Below, one piece after another: positions 1-8,737 of a stretch of 64,000 nt of DNA. How positions within the stretch are numbered: position 1 is the stretch's first letter; every line of letters starts with the position of its first letter. Made by a program: the position numbers and the translations under genes. The DNA is taken from the NCBI RefSeq assembly GCF_035994185.1, contig NZ_CP108538.1, forward strand, positions 7,505,501-7,569,500, written 5' to 3'. A model generated the notes under the pieces. It saw only the letters and a program-made list of their open reading frames with translations, did no database searches and had not been told where the DNA came from. This stretch comes from Streptomyces sp. NBC_01217 (GTDB lineage Bacteria > Actinomycetota > Actinomycetes > Streptomycetales > Streptomycetaceae).

Positions 1-637
1 CCTCCAGCACCCGGCGGGTGCAGGGCGCGCAGCCCACGGAGGCGTAACCGTCCATCAGCAGCGGGTTGGTGAGAACGCCGTGCTCCGCCACGTACGCGTC
101 GACGTCGTCCTGCGTCCAGCGGGCGATCGGTGAGATCTTCACCTTCTGCCGCTTCTCGTCCCAGCCGACGACCGGGGTGTTCGCCCGGGTGGGGGACTCG
201 TCGCGGCGCAGCCCGGTCGCCCAGGCCGCGTACGAAGTCAGGCCCTGCTCAAGGGGCTTGACCTTGCGCAGCTTGCAGCACAGGTCGGGGTCGCGGTCGT
301 GCAGCTTCGGCCCGTACTCGGCGTCCTGCTCGGCCACGGACTGCCGCGGGGTCAGCGTGATGACGTGGACGTCCATCACGGCGTCGACCGCGTCGCGGGT
401 CCCGATCGTCTCCTCGAAGTGGTATCCGGTGTCGAGGAAGACCACGTCGACGCCCGGGAAGGCGCGCGAGGCGAGGTGGGCGACGACCGCGTCCTCCATC
501 GAGGAGGTGACGCAGAACCGCTTGCCGAAGGTGTCGGCGGCCCACTTCAGGATCTCCAGCGGGGAGGCGTCCTCCAGCTCCCGGCCCGCCCGCTCGGCCA
601 GGCTTCTGAGGTCATCGGTCTGCAGAGTGTCCGTCAT
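1..637 (-). CDS. cysH: APS/PAPS reductase (partial)
   Basis: Reduces adenylyl-sulfate (or PAPS) to sulfite in assimilatory sulfate reduction. The 3' end lies outside the window; about 212 residues are present. The substrate-binding P-loop-like region and two cysteine pairs are visible: Cys-Cys in DLCCKLRKVKPL and Cys-x-x-Cys in VGCAPCTRRV. In the CysH family these four cysteines bind a [4Fe-4S] cluster and mark the bacterial iron-sulfur (APS-type) enzymes as opposed to the E. coli PAPS type. The ATG at 637 overlaps the stop of the upstream zinc-ribbon gene (ATGA), so the two are translationally coupled. It is the third gene of a sir-zinc ribbon-cysH operon. Substrate preference cannot be settled from the sequence alone, but the cysteines favour APS. 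Confidence 0.93.
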   Translation of the reverse strand, partial: MTDTLQTDDLRSLAERAGRELEDASPLEILKWAADTFGKRFCVTSSMEDAVVAHLASRAFPGVDVVFLDTGYHFEETIGTRDAVDAVMDVHVITLTPRQSVAEQDAEYGPKLHDRDPDLCCKLRKVKPLEQGLTSYAAWATGLRRDESPTRANTPVVGWDEKRQKVKISPIARWTQDDVDAYVAEHGVLTNPLLMDGYASVGCAPCTRRVLE

Positions 638-813
638 ATCCCGTCCCCGTCACCGTCGTTGCGCCGAAGGCCCCGGGTCAGCAGACCCAGGAACTTCAGC
701 TGGAACGCGCGGTTGCAGGAGGCACATTCCCAGGCGCCGTGCCCGGTCTCGTTGGGCCTGAGGTCCTCGTCGCCGCAGTACGGGCAGTGGAACGGCGCGG
801 CACGCTCGCTCAT
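634..813 (-). CDS. Small zinc-ribbon protein of the sulfite reductase operon
   Basis: A 59-residue protein with two CxxC pairs (CPYC near residue 10 and CASC near residue 34), the layout of a single zinc ribbon, followed by a short basic then acidic tail. It sits exactly between sulfite reductase and cysH, overlapping both neighbours by 4 bp (ATGA at each junction), so it is certainly translated with them. Proteins of this size and pattern occupy the same operon position in other streptomycetes as far as I recall; no biochemical function is known to me. A role in handling iron-sulfur, siroheme or electron-transfer steps is only suggested by context. Confidence 0.85.
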   Translation of the reverse strand: MSERAAPFHCPYCGDEDLRPNETGHGAWECASCNRAFQLKFLGLLTRGLRRNDGDGDGI

Positions 814-2507
814 GACAGCGCCTCTTCGGAGGCGCGGGACGCCCAGGTGGCGAACCGCTCGCCGTCCTCGCGCTCCGCCTGGAAGCGCCCCAGGACCCGC
901 TCGATGTAGTCGGGCAGCTCGGCCGAAGTGACCTTCAGGCCACGGACCTTGCGCCCGAATCCGGCGTCCAGGCCCAGCGCGCCGCCCAGGTGCACCTGGA
1001 AGCCCTCGACCTGATCGCCGTTGCTGTCCAGTATCAGCTGGCCCTTGAGGCCGATGTCGGCGACCTGGATACGGGCGCAGGCGTTGGGGCAGCCGTTGAT
1101 GTTGATGGTGATCGGTTCGTCGAACTCCGGGATGCGCCGCTCCAGTTCGTCGATCAATGAGGCGCCGCGCGCCTTCGTCTCGACGATGGCGAGCTTGCAG
1201 AACTCGATGCCGGTGCAGGCCATCGTGCCGCGCCGGAACGGCGAGGGCGTGACGCGCAGATCGAGTGCCTCCAGCCCCGCGATCAGGGAGTCGACCCGGT
1301 CCTCGGTGACGTCGAGCACGATCATCTTCTGCTCGGCGGTGGTACGGAGCCGGCCCGAGCCGTGCGCGTCGGCCAGCTCGGCGATCTTGGTGAGGGTCGC
1401 GCCGTCCACGCGTCCGACGCGCGGGGCGAAACCGACGTAGAAGCGGCCGTCCTTCTGTTTGTGCACACCGAGGTGGTCGCGCCAGGTGCCCTGCGGCTGC
1501 TCGGGCGCCGGGCCGTCGACCAGCTTCCGCTGGAGGTACTCGTCCTCCAGGACCTGCCGGAACTTCTCGGCGCCCCAGTCGGCGACCAGGAACTTCAGCC
1601 GGGCACGGGTGCGCAGCCGACGGTAGCCGTAGTCGCGGAAGACGCCGATGACACCGCCGTAGACGTCGGGCACCTCCTCCAGCGGCACCCAGGCGCCGAG
1701 CCGCACGCCCAGCTTGGGGTTGGTGGAGAGTCCGCCGCCGACCCAGAGGTCGAAGCCGGGGCCGTGCTCGGGGTGGTCCACGCCGACGAACGCGATGTCG
1801 TTGATCTCGTGCGCGACATCGAGCTGCGGGGAGCCGGAGACCGCGGACTTGAACTTGCGGGGCAGGTTGGAGAAGTCGGGGTTGCCGATGAACCGCCGCT
1901 GGATCTCGTCGATGGCCCACGAGCCGTCGATGATCTCGTTCTCCGCGATGCCGGCCACCGGGGAGCCGAGGATCACACGGGGCGTGTCACCGCAGGCCTC
2001 GGTGGTGGAGAGCCCGACGGCCTCCAGCTTCTCCCAGATCGCCGGTACGTCCTCGATCCGGATCCAGTGGTACTGGACGTTCTGCCGGTCGGTGAGGTCC
2101 GCGGTGCCGCGCGCGTACTCCTGCGAGATCTCACCGATCACCCGGAGCTGCTCGGTGGTCAGCCGGCCGCCGTCGATCCGGACCCGCAGCATGAAGTACT
2201 TGTCGTCCAGCTCCTCCGGCTCCAGGATCGCGGTCTTGCCGCCGTCGATCCCGGGCTTGCGCTGGGTGTACAGGCCCCACCAGCGCATGCGTCCGCGCAG
2301 GTCGTTGGGGTCGATCGAGTCGAAGCCGCGCTTGGAGTAGATCGTCTCGATGCGTGTCCGCACATTGAGACCGTCGTCGTCCTTCTTGAACTGCTCATTG
2401 CCGTTGAGCGGAGTGTGGTGTCCCACGGCCCACTGGCCTTCGCCACGGTGGCGTCCGGCCTTGCGGCGGGGCGTGGTGGTCGCAGGCTGTTCCGGGGTAG
2501 CGGCCAT
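810..2507 (-). CDS. sir: Ferredoxin-dependent nitrite/sulfite reductase
   Basis: Reduces sulfite to sulfide with six electrons, using siroheme and a [4Fe-4S] cluster (565 aa, normal for the monomeric ferredoxin-dependent family). The cluster ligands are visible: C431 and C437 in CTGIEFC, and C473 and C477 in CPNAC; the last one bridges to siroheme. Two ferrite-reductase-like and two siroheme-binding half-domains fit the length. I choose the ATG at 2507 because the message has AAGGAC about 10 nt before it; the upstream in-frame ATG at 2555 has no better site and adds 16 unconserved residues. Being operonic with cysH argues for sulfite rather than nitrite as substrate. A candidate leader peptide lies about 115 nt upstream. 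Confidence 0.95.
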   Translation of the reverse strand: MAATPEQPATTTPRRKAGRHRGEGQWAVGHHTPLNGNEQFKKDDDGLNVRTRIETIYSKRGFDSIDPNDLRGRMRWWGLYTQRKPGIDGGKTAILEPEELDDKYFMLRVRIDGGRLTTEQLRVIGEISQEYARGTADLTDRQNVQYHWIRIEDVPAIWEKLEAVGLSTTEACGDTPRVILGSPVAGIAENEIIDGSWAIDEIQRRFIGNPDFSNLPRKFKSAVSGSPQLDVAHEINDIAFVGVDHPEHGPGFDLWVGGGLSTNPKLGVRLGAWVPLEEVPDVYGGVIGVFRDYGYRRLRTRARLKFLVADWGAEKFRQVLEDEYLQRKLVDGPAPEQPQGTWRDHLGVHKQKDGRFYVGFAPRVGRVDGATLTKIAELADAHGSGRLRTTAEQKMIVLDVTEDRVDSLIAGLEALDLRVTPSPFRRGTMACTGIEFCKLAIVETKARGASLIDELERRIPEFDEPITININGCPNACARIQVADIGLKGQLILDSNGDQVEGFQVHLGGALGLDAGFGRKVRGLKVTSAELPDYIERVLGRFQAEREDGERFATWASRASEEALS

Positions 2508-2621
2508 GACAGTACGTCCTTCGGGACTGCAGGAGGGCGGCTCTGAACTGCACACTCGCGCTGAGGCGCGGCGGTGCGCAGGGTTTGCAGAGAAAAGGGG
2601 ATCGCGGCGGTGCTGGGACTC

Positions 2622-2681
2622 TCAGCCCGCCGGACAGATGGCGCTGGACATGCGGCCGAGGTCGACGTGGCGTCGACTCAC
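2622..2681 (-). CDS. Candidate leader peptide upstream of sir
   Basis: A 19-codon reading frame, GTG start, encoding MSRRHVDLGRMSSAICPAG then TGA, ending 114 nt before the sir start codon on the same strand. I recall that short peptides with an RRHVDL...SAIC signature are annotated as putative leader peptides ahead of sulfur genes in streptomycetes, which is the basis of this call. The near-terminal Cys codon would allow cysteine-dependent translational control of the operon. There is no strong Shine-Dalgarno sequence before the GTG, so it may be translated from a leaderless or very short 5' end. Its role is inference. Confidence 0.6.
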   Translation of the reverse strand: MSRRHVDLGRMSSAICPAG

Positions 2682-2875
2682 CAAGGCAATCCCAGTTCCA
2701 GACATGACGGAAGCGTGTCACGCGAGTCTCGGAGCAGTCCACCACTATCCATGATGTGGACGAGACTGTCCCGCAGTATGAGACGGTGTGGTGTCTGTCA
2801 CCCGGCCCGCCCGAACCGGGGTGTCCGTAATGGTCGCAATCGCCCCACCTGTCGCCGGGAGTCGCCGTCCGCGCG

Positions 2876-3466
2876 CTACCGCGCCGCTCCCGGCCACGGC
2901 CCCGGCGTGGCCACCTCGGGCTCCAGGTCCACCTTCGTGTCGAAGAGCCTGAAGCCGCGCCGCAGATAGTTGTCCATCGCGTGCGGGCCGTCCTTGGAGC
3001 AGGTGTGCAGCCACACCCGCTTCGTCGGCGTCCGCTCCAGCGGCCAGCGTTCCGCCAGGTCCCAGGCGCGGGCAACGCCCGTGGAAAGCAGATGGCCGCC
3101 GATCCGGCGCCCGCGGAAGGCCGGTATCAGACCGAAGTACATGATCTCGACCACGCCGTCGTCCTGCGGGTCCAGCTCGATGTAACCGGCCGGGGTGCCG
3201 TTCTCGTACGCCACCCAGGTCTCCGCACCGGGCCGGTCCAGGGCCTCCTGCCACTGCGCGTACGTCATCGTGAGCCGGTCCGTCCACTGGATGTCGCCGC
3301 CGACCGCCGTGTACAAAAACCGGCTGAACTCGGGCAGCGGCACCTCGGACCGCACGATCCGCACATCACCCTCCGGGACCGCGGCGGGGCGCAGATCGTC
3401 GGGGGAGGTCTGTTCCAGGGACCAGATGGTCACCTCGGCGGCGGCGGTGTGCGCGGGGTTGCTCAT
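2876..3466 (-). CDS. GNAT family N-acetyltransferase
   Basis: A 196-residue acetyl-CoA dependent acetyltransferase. The GNAT core runs from about residue 35 to 185: an acceptor-side strand region, the hydrophobic strand VVEIMYFGLIP, then the acetyl-CoA pyrophosphate loop RGRRIGGHLL (R/Q-x-x-G-x-G/A type) and a C-terminal NYLRRGFRLF motif typical of the fold. The substrate is unknown. It lies upstream of the sulfate operon on the same strand but separated by about 190 bp that contains the sir leader, so it is probably a separate unit. The first 25 or so residues are poorly conserved-looking; start at the ATG at 3466 is the only reasonable one. Confidence 0.88.
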   Translation of the reverse strand: MSNPAHTAAAEVTIWSLEQTSPDDLRPAAVPEGDVRIVRSEVPLPEFSRFLYTAVGGDIQWTDRLTMTYAQWQEALDRPGAETWVAYENGTPAGYIELDPQDDGVVEIMYFGLIPAFRGRRIGGHLLSTGVARAWDLAERWPLERTPTKRVWLHTCSKDGPHAMDNYLRRGFRLFDTKVDLEPEVATPGPWPGAAR

Positions 3467-3546
3467 GGCTGCCAGGGAACCGTGCCGCCCGGCCGGGACC
3501 CAAGCCGGTCCCACGGCCCGGACGGCGGAACCCTGCACGAAAGGCC

Positions 3547-4833
3547 CTACGCGTCCGTGCGCGCCCTGACCACCACCGGAGCCGTCGAGCGCGGCAGCAG
3601 ATCGGCCGGATGGTCCGGGTGGATCACCTGCACCTCGACCCCCTCGCCGAAGCGGTACGGGCGGTGCGCCAGCACCTCCGCGAGATGGCGGCGCATCCGC
3701 GAGATCTCCGCGCGCACCGTCACCGTCCGGGTCGCGTCGCCGAAGATGTCCTCGGCCAGTTCGGATGCCGTACGCCCCTCGCGATGCAGCGCCAGGGCGT
3801 ACAGCAGCTCCGCGTGGCGCGGCGAGAGCCGCTGCGTCCAGGTGCCCACCGCACCCACCACATTGACCGTGAGACCGCGCGGCCGGCTCAGGTCCAGCAC
3901 CACCCGCCGCGGCGGTCCGTCCGACGTCCCGTCCGTCACCCGCACCAGCCAGCCGCCGGGCAGCGGCTCGACCTGGCACATGCCGAGCGACGGCAGCCAC
4001 ACCCGGCCCGGCTGCAAGGACTTGGGCAGCGGCAGCCGGTCGACCGGCGGCATCCCGGTCACCGCGGCGAGCCACCCATGGGTGTCCACCGCCAGGGCCC
4101 GGCCGCCCAGCCGGCACAGCAGCGGCGCCGCCACCGAACGCAGCCGGTCGACCGACTGCAGATGCCGGTTCCTGATCTCGCTCTCGGCCAGCCTGGCGAC
4201 CGAACCGACCAGGGCCAGCGAGGTCGGATGGAACGTGGACACCGGACCGCTGATGTCGACGATGCCGATCAGCCGGCTGTCCCGTGGATCACGGACCGGG
4301 GCCGCCGCACACGTCCAGTTGTGCAGACTGCGCACGAAGTGCTCCGAGGAATGGACCTGGACCGGTGTCCGCGAGACGAGCGCCGTACCGATCGCGTTCG
4401 TCCCCGTGCTCGCCTCCGCCCAGGCCGCGCCCTCCGCGAGACAGATGCCGTCCGCCCGGCGCAGCACCCCCGTATTGCCCTGGCGCCACAGCACCCGGCC
4501 GTCCACATCGGTGACCACCACGATCTGCTGGGCCGCATCCGCCAGCGAGACCAGCCCCTCGCTCAGCAGCGGCATCATCTCGCCCAGCGTCGAACTGCGG
4601 CGACGGTGCTCGATCTCGTCCATCTCCAGCAGCACGCTCTCGGTGGACTGATCGGGGTCGACACCGCTGCGGAGCACCCGGTCCCACGAGGCACCGATCT
4701 CCGCCCGCGGGGCAACCGGTGCACGCTCGCCCACGAGCCTCGCCTCCCTGGCCCGGTGGATCATGCGCAGGGCCAGGACGGACTGCGGCACAGCCGACCG
4801 TGTCACTTCGGCAGCGCTTGTCTCCACTCTCAT
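3547..4833 (-). CDS. GAF-domain transcriptional regulator (AcoR-like N-terminus, no AAA+ domain)
   Basis: A 428-residue regulator. Residues about 40-60 (SWDRVLRSGVDP) and the GAF domain at about 70-235 (VVVTDVDGRVLW, GTNAIGTAL, PVQVHSSEHF, IDISGP) match the sensory part of AcoR/DhaR-type enhancer-binding proteins. The central sigma-54 AAA+ domain is absent. In its place, the C-terminal 90 residues (LSPRHAELLYALALHREGRTASELAEDIFGD ... VRAEISRMRRHL, quoted in parts) look like a winged helix of the OmpR/PhoB kind. This is a known actinobacterial arrangement. The ligand is unknown; AcoR relatives respond to acetoin, alcohols or aldehydes. An inverted repeat 87 bp upstream could be its operator. 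Confidence 0.85.
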   Translation of the reverse strand: MRVETSAAEVTRSAVPQSVLALRMIHRAREARLVGERAPVAPRAEIGASWDRVLRSGVDPDQSTESVLLEMDEIEHRRRSSTLGEMMPLLSEGLVSLADAAQQIVVVTDVDGRVLWRQGNTGVLRRADGICLAEGAAWAEASTGTNAIGTALVSRTPVQVHSSEHFVRSLHNWTCAAAPVRDPRDSRLIGIVDISGPVSTFHPTSLALVGSVARLAESEIRNRHLQSVDRLRSVAAPLLCRLGGRALAVDTHGWLAAVTGMPPVDRLPLPKSLQPGRVWLPSLGMCQVEPLPGGWLVRVTDGTSDGPPRRVVLDLSRPRGLTVNVVGAVGTWTQRLSPRHAELLYALALHREGRTASELAEDIFGDATRTVTVRAEISRMRRHLAEVLAHRPYRFGEGVEVQVIHPDHPADLLPRSTAPVVVRARTDA

Positions 4834-4919
4834 TCCCCCCAGATGCCGGAGCCGGTCCGAAAGCCCCCGGGCTCATCCTGCCGCCGCGAGGGATCCGACA
4901 GTGCATACTCCGCACAATG

Positions 4920-4937
4920 GTTGCAACCCTTTGCAAC
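4920..4937. promoter_or_regulatory. Inverted repeat GTTGCAA-N4-TTGCAAC, candidate operator
   Basis: A perfect 7-bp inverted repeat, GTTGCAA CCCT TTGCAAC, about 87 bp upstream of the GAF regulator start on its 5' side. Such AT-containing symmetry stands out in this GC-rich sequence and suits a dimeric regulator. Binding by the adjacent GAF regulator (autoregulation) is inference. Confidence 0.45.
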
Positions 4938-5022
4938 TCTGGCGAGAAGGTACGGGTCCGTACGAGAGTGACGACACACCGTACGGCAGGGCCTGTGCCC
5001 TGTCGTCCGGCGTGCACAGCAT

Positions 5023-5058
5023 GGAGGGTGGTGCCGTGTCGGCGCAGCACCACCCTCC
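5023..5058 (-). terminator. Stem-loop after aidB-like gene
   Basis: Arms GGAGGGTGGTGC and GCACCACCCTCC, 12 bp perfect with a 12-nt loop, starting about 30 bp past the stop codon of the acyl-CoA dehydrogenase gene. Position and strength fit a transcription terminator; there is no clear U-tract, as is common in streptomycetes. Confidence 0.65.
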
Positions 5059-5086
5059 GTCGCTGTCCCCCGCCGGACCTATCCGG

Positions 5087-6724
5087 CTAACGATCGACGG
5101 GCCGCGCCCGTTCCACGACCGAGGCCAGATCGAGGCTGTGCGGAAGCGTCCCGAACGCCGCGCCCCAGTCCCCGCCCAGCCGTGACGCGCAGAACGCGTC
5201 GGCGACCTCCGGCGGCGCCCAGCGCGCCAGCAGCGAACCCTGCAGCACCAGCGCCATCCGCTCGACCAGCCGGCGGGCCCGTGCCTCGATCCCGTTCAGG
5301 TCGGCCAGCTCGGTCAGCATGGCCTTGATCGCCCCGTCCAGCCGGTGATCCGCGCCGCGCGCCCTGCCGACCTCCTGGAGGAACGCGTTCAGCGCCGACG
5401 GCTCGCGCTGCAGCGCCCGCAGCACATCCAGCGCCTGTACGTTCCCCGAGCCCTCCCAGATCGAGTTGAGCGGCGCCTCGCGCAGCAGCCGTGGCATCCC
5501 GGACTCCTCGACGTAGCCGTTGCCGCCCAGGCACTCCAGCGCCTCGCCCACCATCGGCGCGCACCGCTTCGTCACCCAGTACTTCGCCGTAGGCACCGCG
5601 ATCCGCAGGAACGCCCGCTCCGCCTCCGTATCGGCGTCGTACGCAGCCGCCAGCCGCAGCGCCAGCACCGTCGCCGCCTCCGACTCCAGCGCCAGATCGG
5701 CCAGCACATTGCGCATCAGCGGCTTCTCGATGAGCACCCCGCCGAACGCGCTGCGGTACGTGCAGTGGTGGATCGCCTGCGCCACCGCCTGCCGCATGAG
5801 CGCCGCCGAACCGACCACACAGTCCAGCCGGGTCGCCGCCACCATCTCGATGATGGTGCGCACCCCGCGCCCCTCCTCACCGACCCGGCGCGCCCACGTC
5901 CCGTCGAACTCGACCTCGCTCGACGCATTGGAACGGTTGCCCAGTTTGTCCTTCAGCCGCTGGATCGCGAACATGTTCCGCGTGCCGTCGGGCAGCACCC
6001 GGGGCAGCAGAAAGCACGTCAGGCCGCCGGGCGCCTGCGCCAGCACCAGGAAGCCGTCGGACATCGGGGCCGAACAGAACCACTTGTGCCCGGTGAGCAG
6101 ATACTCACCCTCCGCGGACAGGGGCTCGGCCCGCGTGGTGTTGGACCGCACGTCCGTGCCGCCCTGCTTCTCCGTCATGCCCATCCCGAAGAGCACCCCG
6201 GCCTTCTGCGCGGCGGGCCGCAGCCCCTGCTCGTACACCTTCGAGGTCAGCAGCGGCTCCCACTCGGAGGCCAGCTCCGGATCGGTCCGCAGCGCGGGCA
6301 CAGCGGCGTGCGTCATCGACAGCGGGCAGCCGTGCCCCGCCTCGGCCTGCGTCCACACCAGGAAGCCGGCCGCCCGACGCACATGACCACCGGGCCCGCC
6401 CCAGGCGTCGGTCAGCCCCGCGCCGACCGCATGACCCAGCAGCCGGTGCCAGGACGGATGGAACTCCACCTCGTCGATGCGGTTCCCATAGCGGTCGTGG
6501 GAACGCAGCACCGGCGGATTCTCGTTCGCCTGCACCCCCCACGCCTGCGCCTGGGCGGAGCCCGCGGCCCTGCCCAGTTCGCCGAGACCGCCCAGGGCCC
6601 CAGCGAGGAGTTCGGGCGGCATGTGACGCCGCACCGCTTCGGAAAGCGCGAGGTCGGCGGCGAAGACGTCGTAGCCGACCAGCGGCGGTACCTGGTTGGA
6701 CACTGTGTGGGTGGTGGCTGCCAT
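5087..6724 (-). CDS. AidB-like acyl-CoA dehydrogenase family protein
   Basis: A 545-residue flavoprotein of the acyl-CoA dehydrogenase superfamily, AidB branch. The N-terminal signature (VPPLVGYDVFAADLALSEAV), the FAD-binding stretch GMTEKQGGTDVRSNTT, the TGHKWFCSAPMSDGFLVLAQ beta-domain and the C-terminal LRALQREPSALNAFLQEV region are all AidB-like. E. coli AidB is part of the adaptive alkylation response, binds DNA and has weak isovaleryl-CoA dehydrogenase activity; whether this one acts on DNA is unknown. I choose ATG at 6724; the upstream ATG at 6775 would run into the divergent yihY-type gene. Only 17 bp separate the two divergent start codons, so the promoters must overlap the neighbouring coding sequence or the messages are nearly leaderless. 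Confidence 0.87.
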   Translation of the reverse strand: MAATTHTVSNQVPPLVGYDVFAADLALSEAVRRHMPPELLAGALGGLGELGRAAGSAQAQAWGVQANENPPVLRSHDRYGNRIDEVEFHPSWHRLLGHAVGAGLTDAWGGPGGHVRRAAGFLVWTQAEAGHGCPLSMTHAAVPALRTDPELASEWEPLLTSKVYEQGLRPAAQKAGVLFGMGMTEKQGGTDVRSNTTRAEPLSAEGEYLLTGHKWFCSAPMSDGFLVLAQAPGGLTCFLLPRVLPDGTRNMFAIQRLKDKLGNRSNASSEVEFDGTWARRVGEEGRGVRTIIEMVAATRLDCVVGSAALMRQAVAQAIHHCTYRSAFGGVLIEKPLMRNVLADLALESEAATVLALRLAAAYDADTEAERAFLRIAVPTAKYWVTKRCAPMVGEALECLGGNGYVEESGMPRLLREAPLNSIWEGSGNVQALDVLRALQREPSALNAFLQEVGRARGADHRLDGAIKAMLTELADLNGIEARARRLVERMALVLQGSLLARWAPPEVADAFCASRLGGDWGAAFGTLPHSLDLASVVERARPVDR

Positions 6725-6741
6725 GCCGATACGGTAAGGAC

Positions 6742-7941
6742 GTGCAGGCAGCAAATGAAACACCCGAGCGGCCACCGGGTCGGCTCCACCGGGCCCGAGT
6801 CCTCTACCGCAACGTATCCAAGCGGAAGATGGCCTGGCAGTTGCTCAAGGACACCGTCAACTCGTGCATGGAGTACCGCATTCTCGGACTCGCCGCGGAG
6901 GCGGCGTTCTTCACTCTGCTGTCCCTGCCGCCGCTGCTCCTCGGCCTGATCGGACTGCTCGGATACGTCGACGAGTGGACCAACACCACCACGGTCGCCT
7001 CCATCGAGCGCAACATCCTCAACGCCGCGCAGACGGTGCTCAGCCAGCGGGGCGTCAACGACTTCGCCAAACCGCTCCTCGCGGACGTCACCACCGGCGC
7101 GCGGCCCGATGTCATCTCCATCGGCTTCGCGATCGCACTGTGGTCCGGCTCCCGCGCGGTGAACGTCTTCATCGACACGATCACCGTGATGTACGGCCTC
7201 GACGGTCAGCGCGGCATCGTCAAGACGCGGCTGCTCTCCTTCGTGCTGTACGTCGTCGCGCTGCTGCTCGGCGCCGTCGTGCTGCCGCTGCTCGTGGTCG
7301 GACCCGACCGGGTCGTGGAGCTGATCCCGTGGGGCACCGAGGTCATAAGCGTCCTGTACTGGCCGCTGGTGATCGTGCTGTCGGTGGCCTTCCTGACGAC
7401 GCTGTACCACGTGTCCGTACCGGTCCGTTCGCCCTGGATCGAGGACGTGCCGGGGGCGCTGGTGGCGCTCGCGATGTGGGTGCTCGGCAGTTTCCTGCTG
7501 CGGATCTACCTCACCAGTACGGTCGAGGGGCCCACGATCTACGGCTCGTTGGCGGCCCCGATCGCCGTGCTGCTGTGGATCGGTATCTCCGCGTTCGCGG
7601 TGCTGGTGGGCGCCGCGGTGAACGCCGCCATCGACCGGGTGTGGCCCTCGGTGGCGACGGCCGCTGCCCGTGCGGCCAATGACCGGGTACGGGTGGCCCA
7701 GGCCGCCGAGTTCGTGGCGAGGAAGCAAGCGGGGAACCAGGGCGGGGAGGGGGACTGGGACGACGGCGATGACGATGACGATGACGATGACGATGATGAT
7801 GACGACGGCGAGAGTCCCTATATGCCGTCCGAGTTCCCGGAGCGCTGGTCGCGGTTCCTGCCGCCGGACGATGTGAAGTCCCGGCTGCAGCCGAGCCGCG
7901 ACAAGGACGCGGACAAGCCGAACCCCCCGTCCGACGGCTGA
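6742..7941 (+). CDS. YihY/BrkB family inner-membrane protein with acidic tail
   Basis: A 399-residue integral membrane protein. About six hydrophobic segments lie between residues 50 and 295 (AAFFTLLSLPPLLLGLIG; FAIALWSGSRAVNVFIDTI; LLSFVLYVVALLLGAVVLPLLV; LYWPLVIVLSVAFLTTLY; PGALVALAMWVLGSFLLRIYL; IAVLLWIGISAFAVLVGAAV), the pattern of the YihY/BrkB family (old name ribonuclease BN, not an RNase). The cytoplasmic C-terminus is long and contains an almost pure aspartate run near residues 336-354, encoded by a GAC/GAT microsatellite at about 7764-7806. Function unknown. GTG start at 6742 lies 17 bp from the divergent aidB-like start; no clear ribosome-binding site, so the true start could be the ATG at 6829. 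Confidence 0.87.
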   Translation: MQAANETPERPPGRLHRARVLYRNVSKRKMAWQLLKDTVNSCMEYRILGLAAEAAFFTLLSLPPLLLGLIGLLGYVDEWTNTTTVASIERNILNAAQTVLSQRGVNDFAKPLLADVTTGARPDVISIGFAIALWSGSRAVNVFIDTITVMYGLDGQRGIVKTRLLSFVLYVVALLLGAVVLPLLVVGPDRVVELIPWGTEVISVLYWPLVIVLSVAFLTTLYHVSVPVRSPWIEDVPGALVALAMWVLGSFLLRIYLTSTVEGPTIYGSLAAPIAVLLWIGISAFAVLVGAAVNAAIDRVWPSVATAAARAANDRVRVAQAAEFVARKQAGNQGGEGDWDDGDDDDDDDDDDDDDGESPYMPSEFPERWSRFLPPDDVKSRLQPSRDKDADKPNPPSDG

Positions 7942-8010
7942 GGGCGGATGACCGAGGGCTGAAGGTGCCTGCAGGCTGATTCCGCCGGCCGCCGGGATTA
8001 GCGTGGGGGT

Positions 8011-8709
8011 ATGGGCGACAGGTACGAGGAGTGGGCGTCGCGCTTCGACGGTGCGACCGTGTGGACCTTGAGCGTGCCGCAAGGATCCGTTCATCCGGTG
8101 CTGCCCGACGGCTGCATGGACCTGCTCTGGATCGGCGGACGGCTGCTCGTCGCGGGCCCCGACACCCATGCCGAGACGCCCACGGCCGGGACCGGCGGGC
8201 AGTGCACCGGCATCCGCTTCGCGCCCGGCACCGCCCCCGCGCTCCTCGGCGTACCGGCGCACGAACTGCGCGACCGCCGGGTCGACCTCGCGGACCTGTG
8301 GCCTGGCGCGCTGGTCCGCGTACTCACCGAGCGCCTCGCCGAAGCCCCCGACCCGGCAGCCGCGTTGGAGGCCATCGCCCTGCGGCGGGCGGCCGGGACC
8401 GCACCGCCGGACCCGGTGATGCGGTTTGTTGCCGCACGGCTCGGCGACGGCCACTCCGTCGCGGACACCGCCCGTACGGTCGGCCTGGGCGCCCGCCAAT
8501 TGCACCGACGCTCGCTCAAGGCCTTCGGCTACGGTCCCAAGACGCTCGCCCGGGTCCTGCGGCTGCAGCGCGCGCTCGCCCTCGCCCGCTCCGGAACGCC
8601 GTACGCCGAGGCGGCCGTCGAGGCGGGCTGCACCGACCAGGCCCATCTCGCACGGGAGATGCGCGACCTGGCCGGGACCACCCTGACCGCCTACCTCAGG
8701 CCCTCGTGA
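8011..8709 (+). CDS. AraC family transcriptional regulator
   Basis: A 232-residue regulator. The N-terminal half has the [16 protein letters not shown] motif typical of the small AraC proteins with a DUF6597-like cupin sensor; the C-terminal 95 residues carry the double helix-turn-helix ([19 protein letters not shown] and the second helix pair [30 protein letters not shown], in parts). The ligand is unknown. It stands alone; the convergent VOC gene follows 28 bp later on the other strand and could be a metabolically linked target, though nothing in the sequence shows that. Confidence 0.88.
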   Translation: MGDRYEEWASRFDGATVWTLSVPQGSVHPVLPDGCMDLLWIGGRLLVAGPDTHAETPTAGTGGQCTGIRFAPGTAPALLGVPAHELRDRRVDLADLWPGALVRVLTERLAEAPDPAAALEAIALRRAAGTAPPDPVMRFVAARLGDGHSVADTARTVGLGARQLHRRSLKAFGYGPKTLARVLRLQRALALARSGTPYAEAAVEAGCTDQAHLAREMRDLAGTTLTAYLRPS

Positions 8710-8737
8710 CGGCGGGCCGCCGGTCGGACACCCGGAC

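Noticed and set aside
6725..6775. Upstream ATG extension of the AidB-like protein
   Set aside because: Adds 17 residues without similarity to the family and would overlap the divergent membrane-protein gene.
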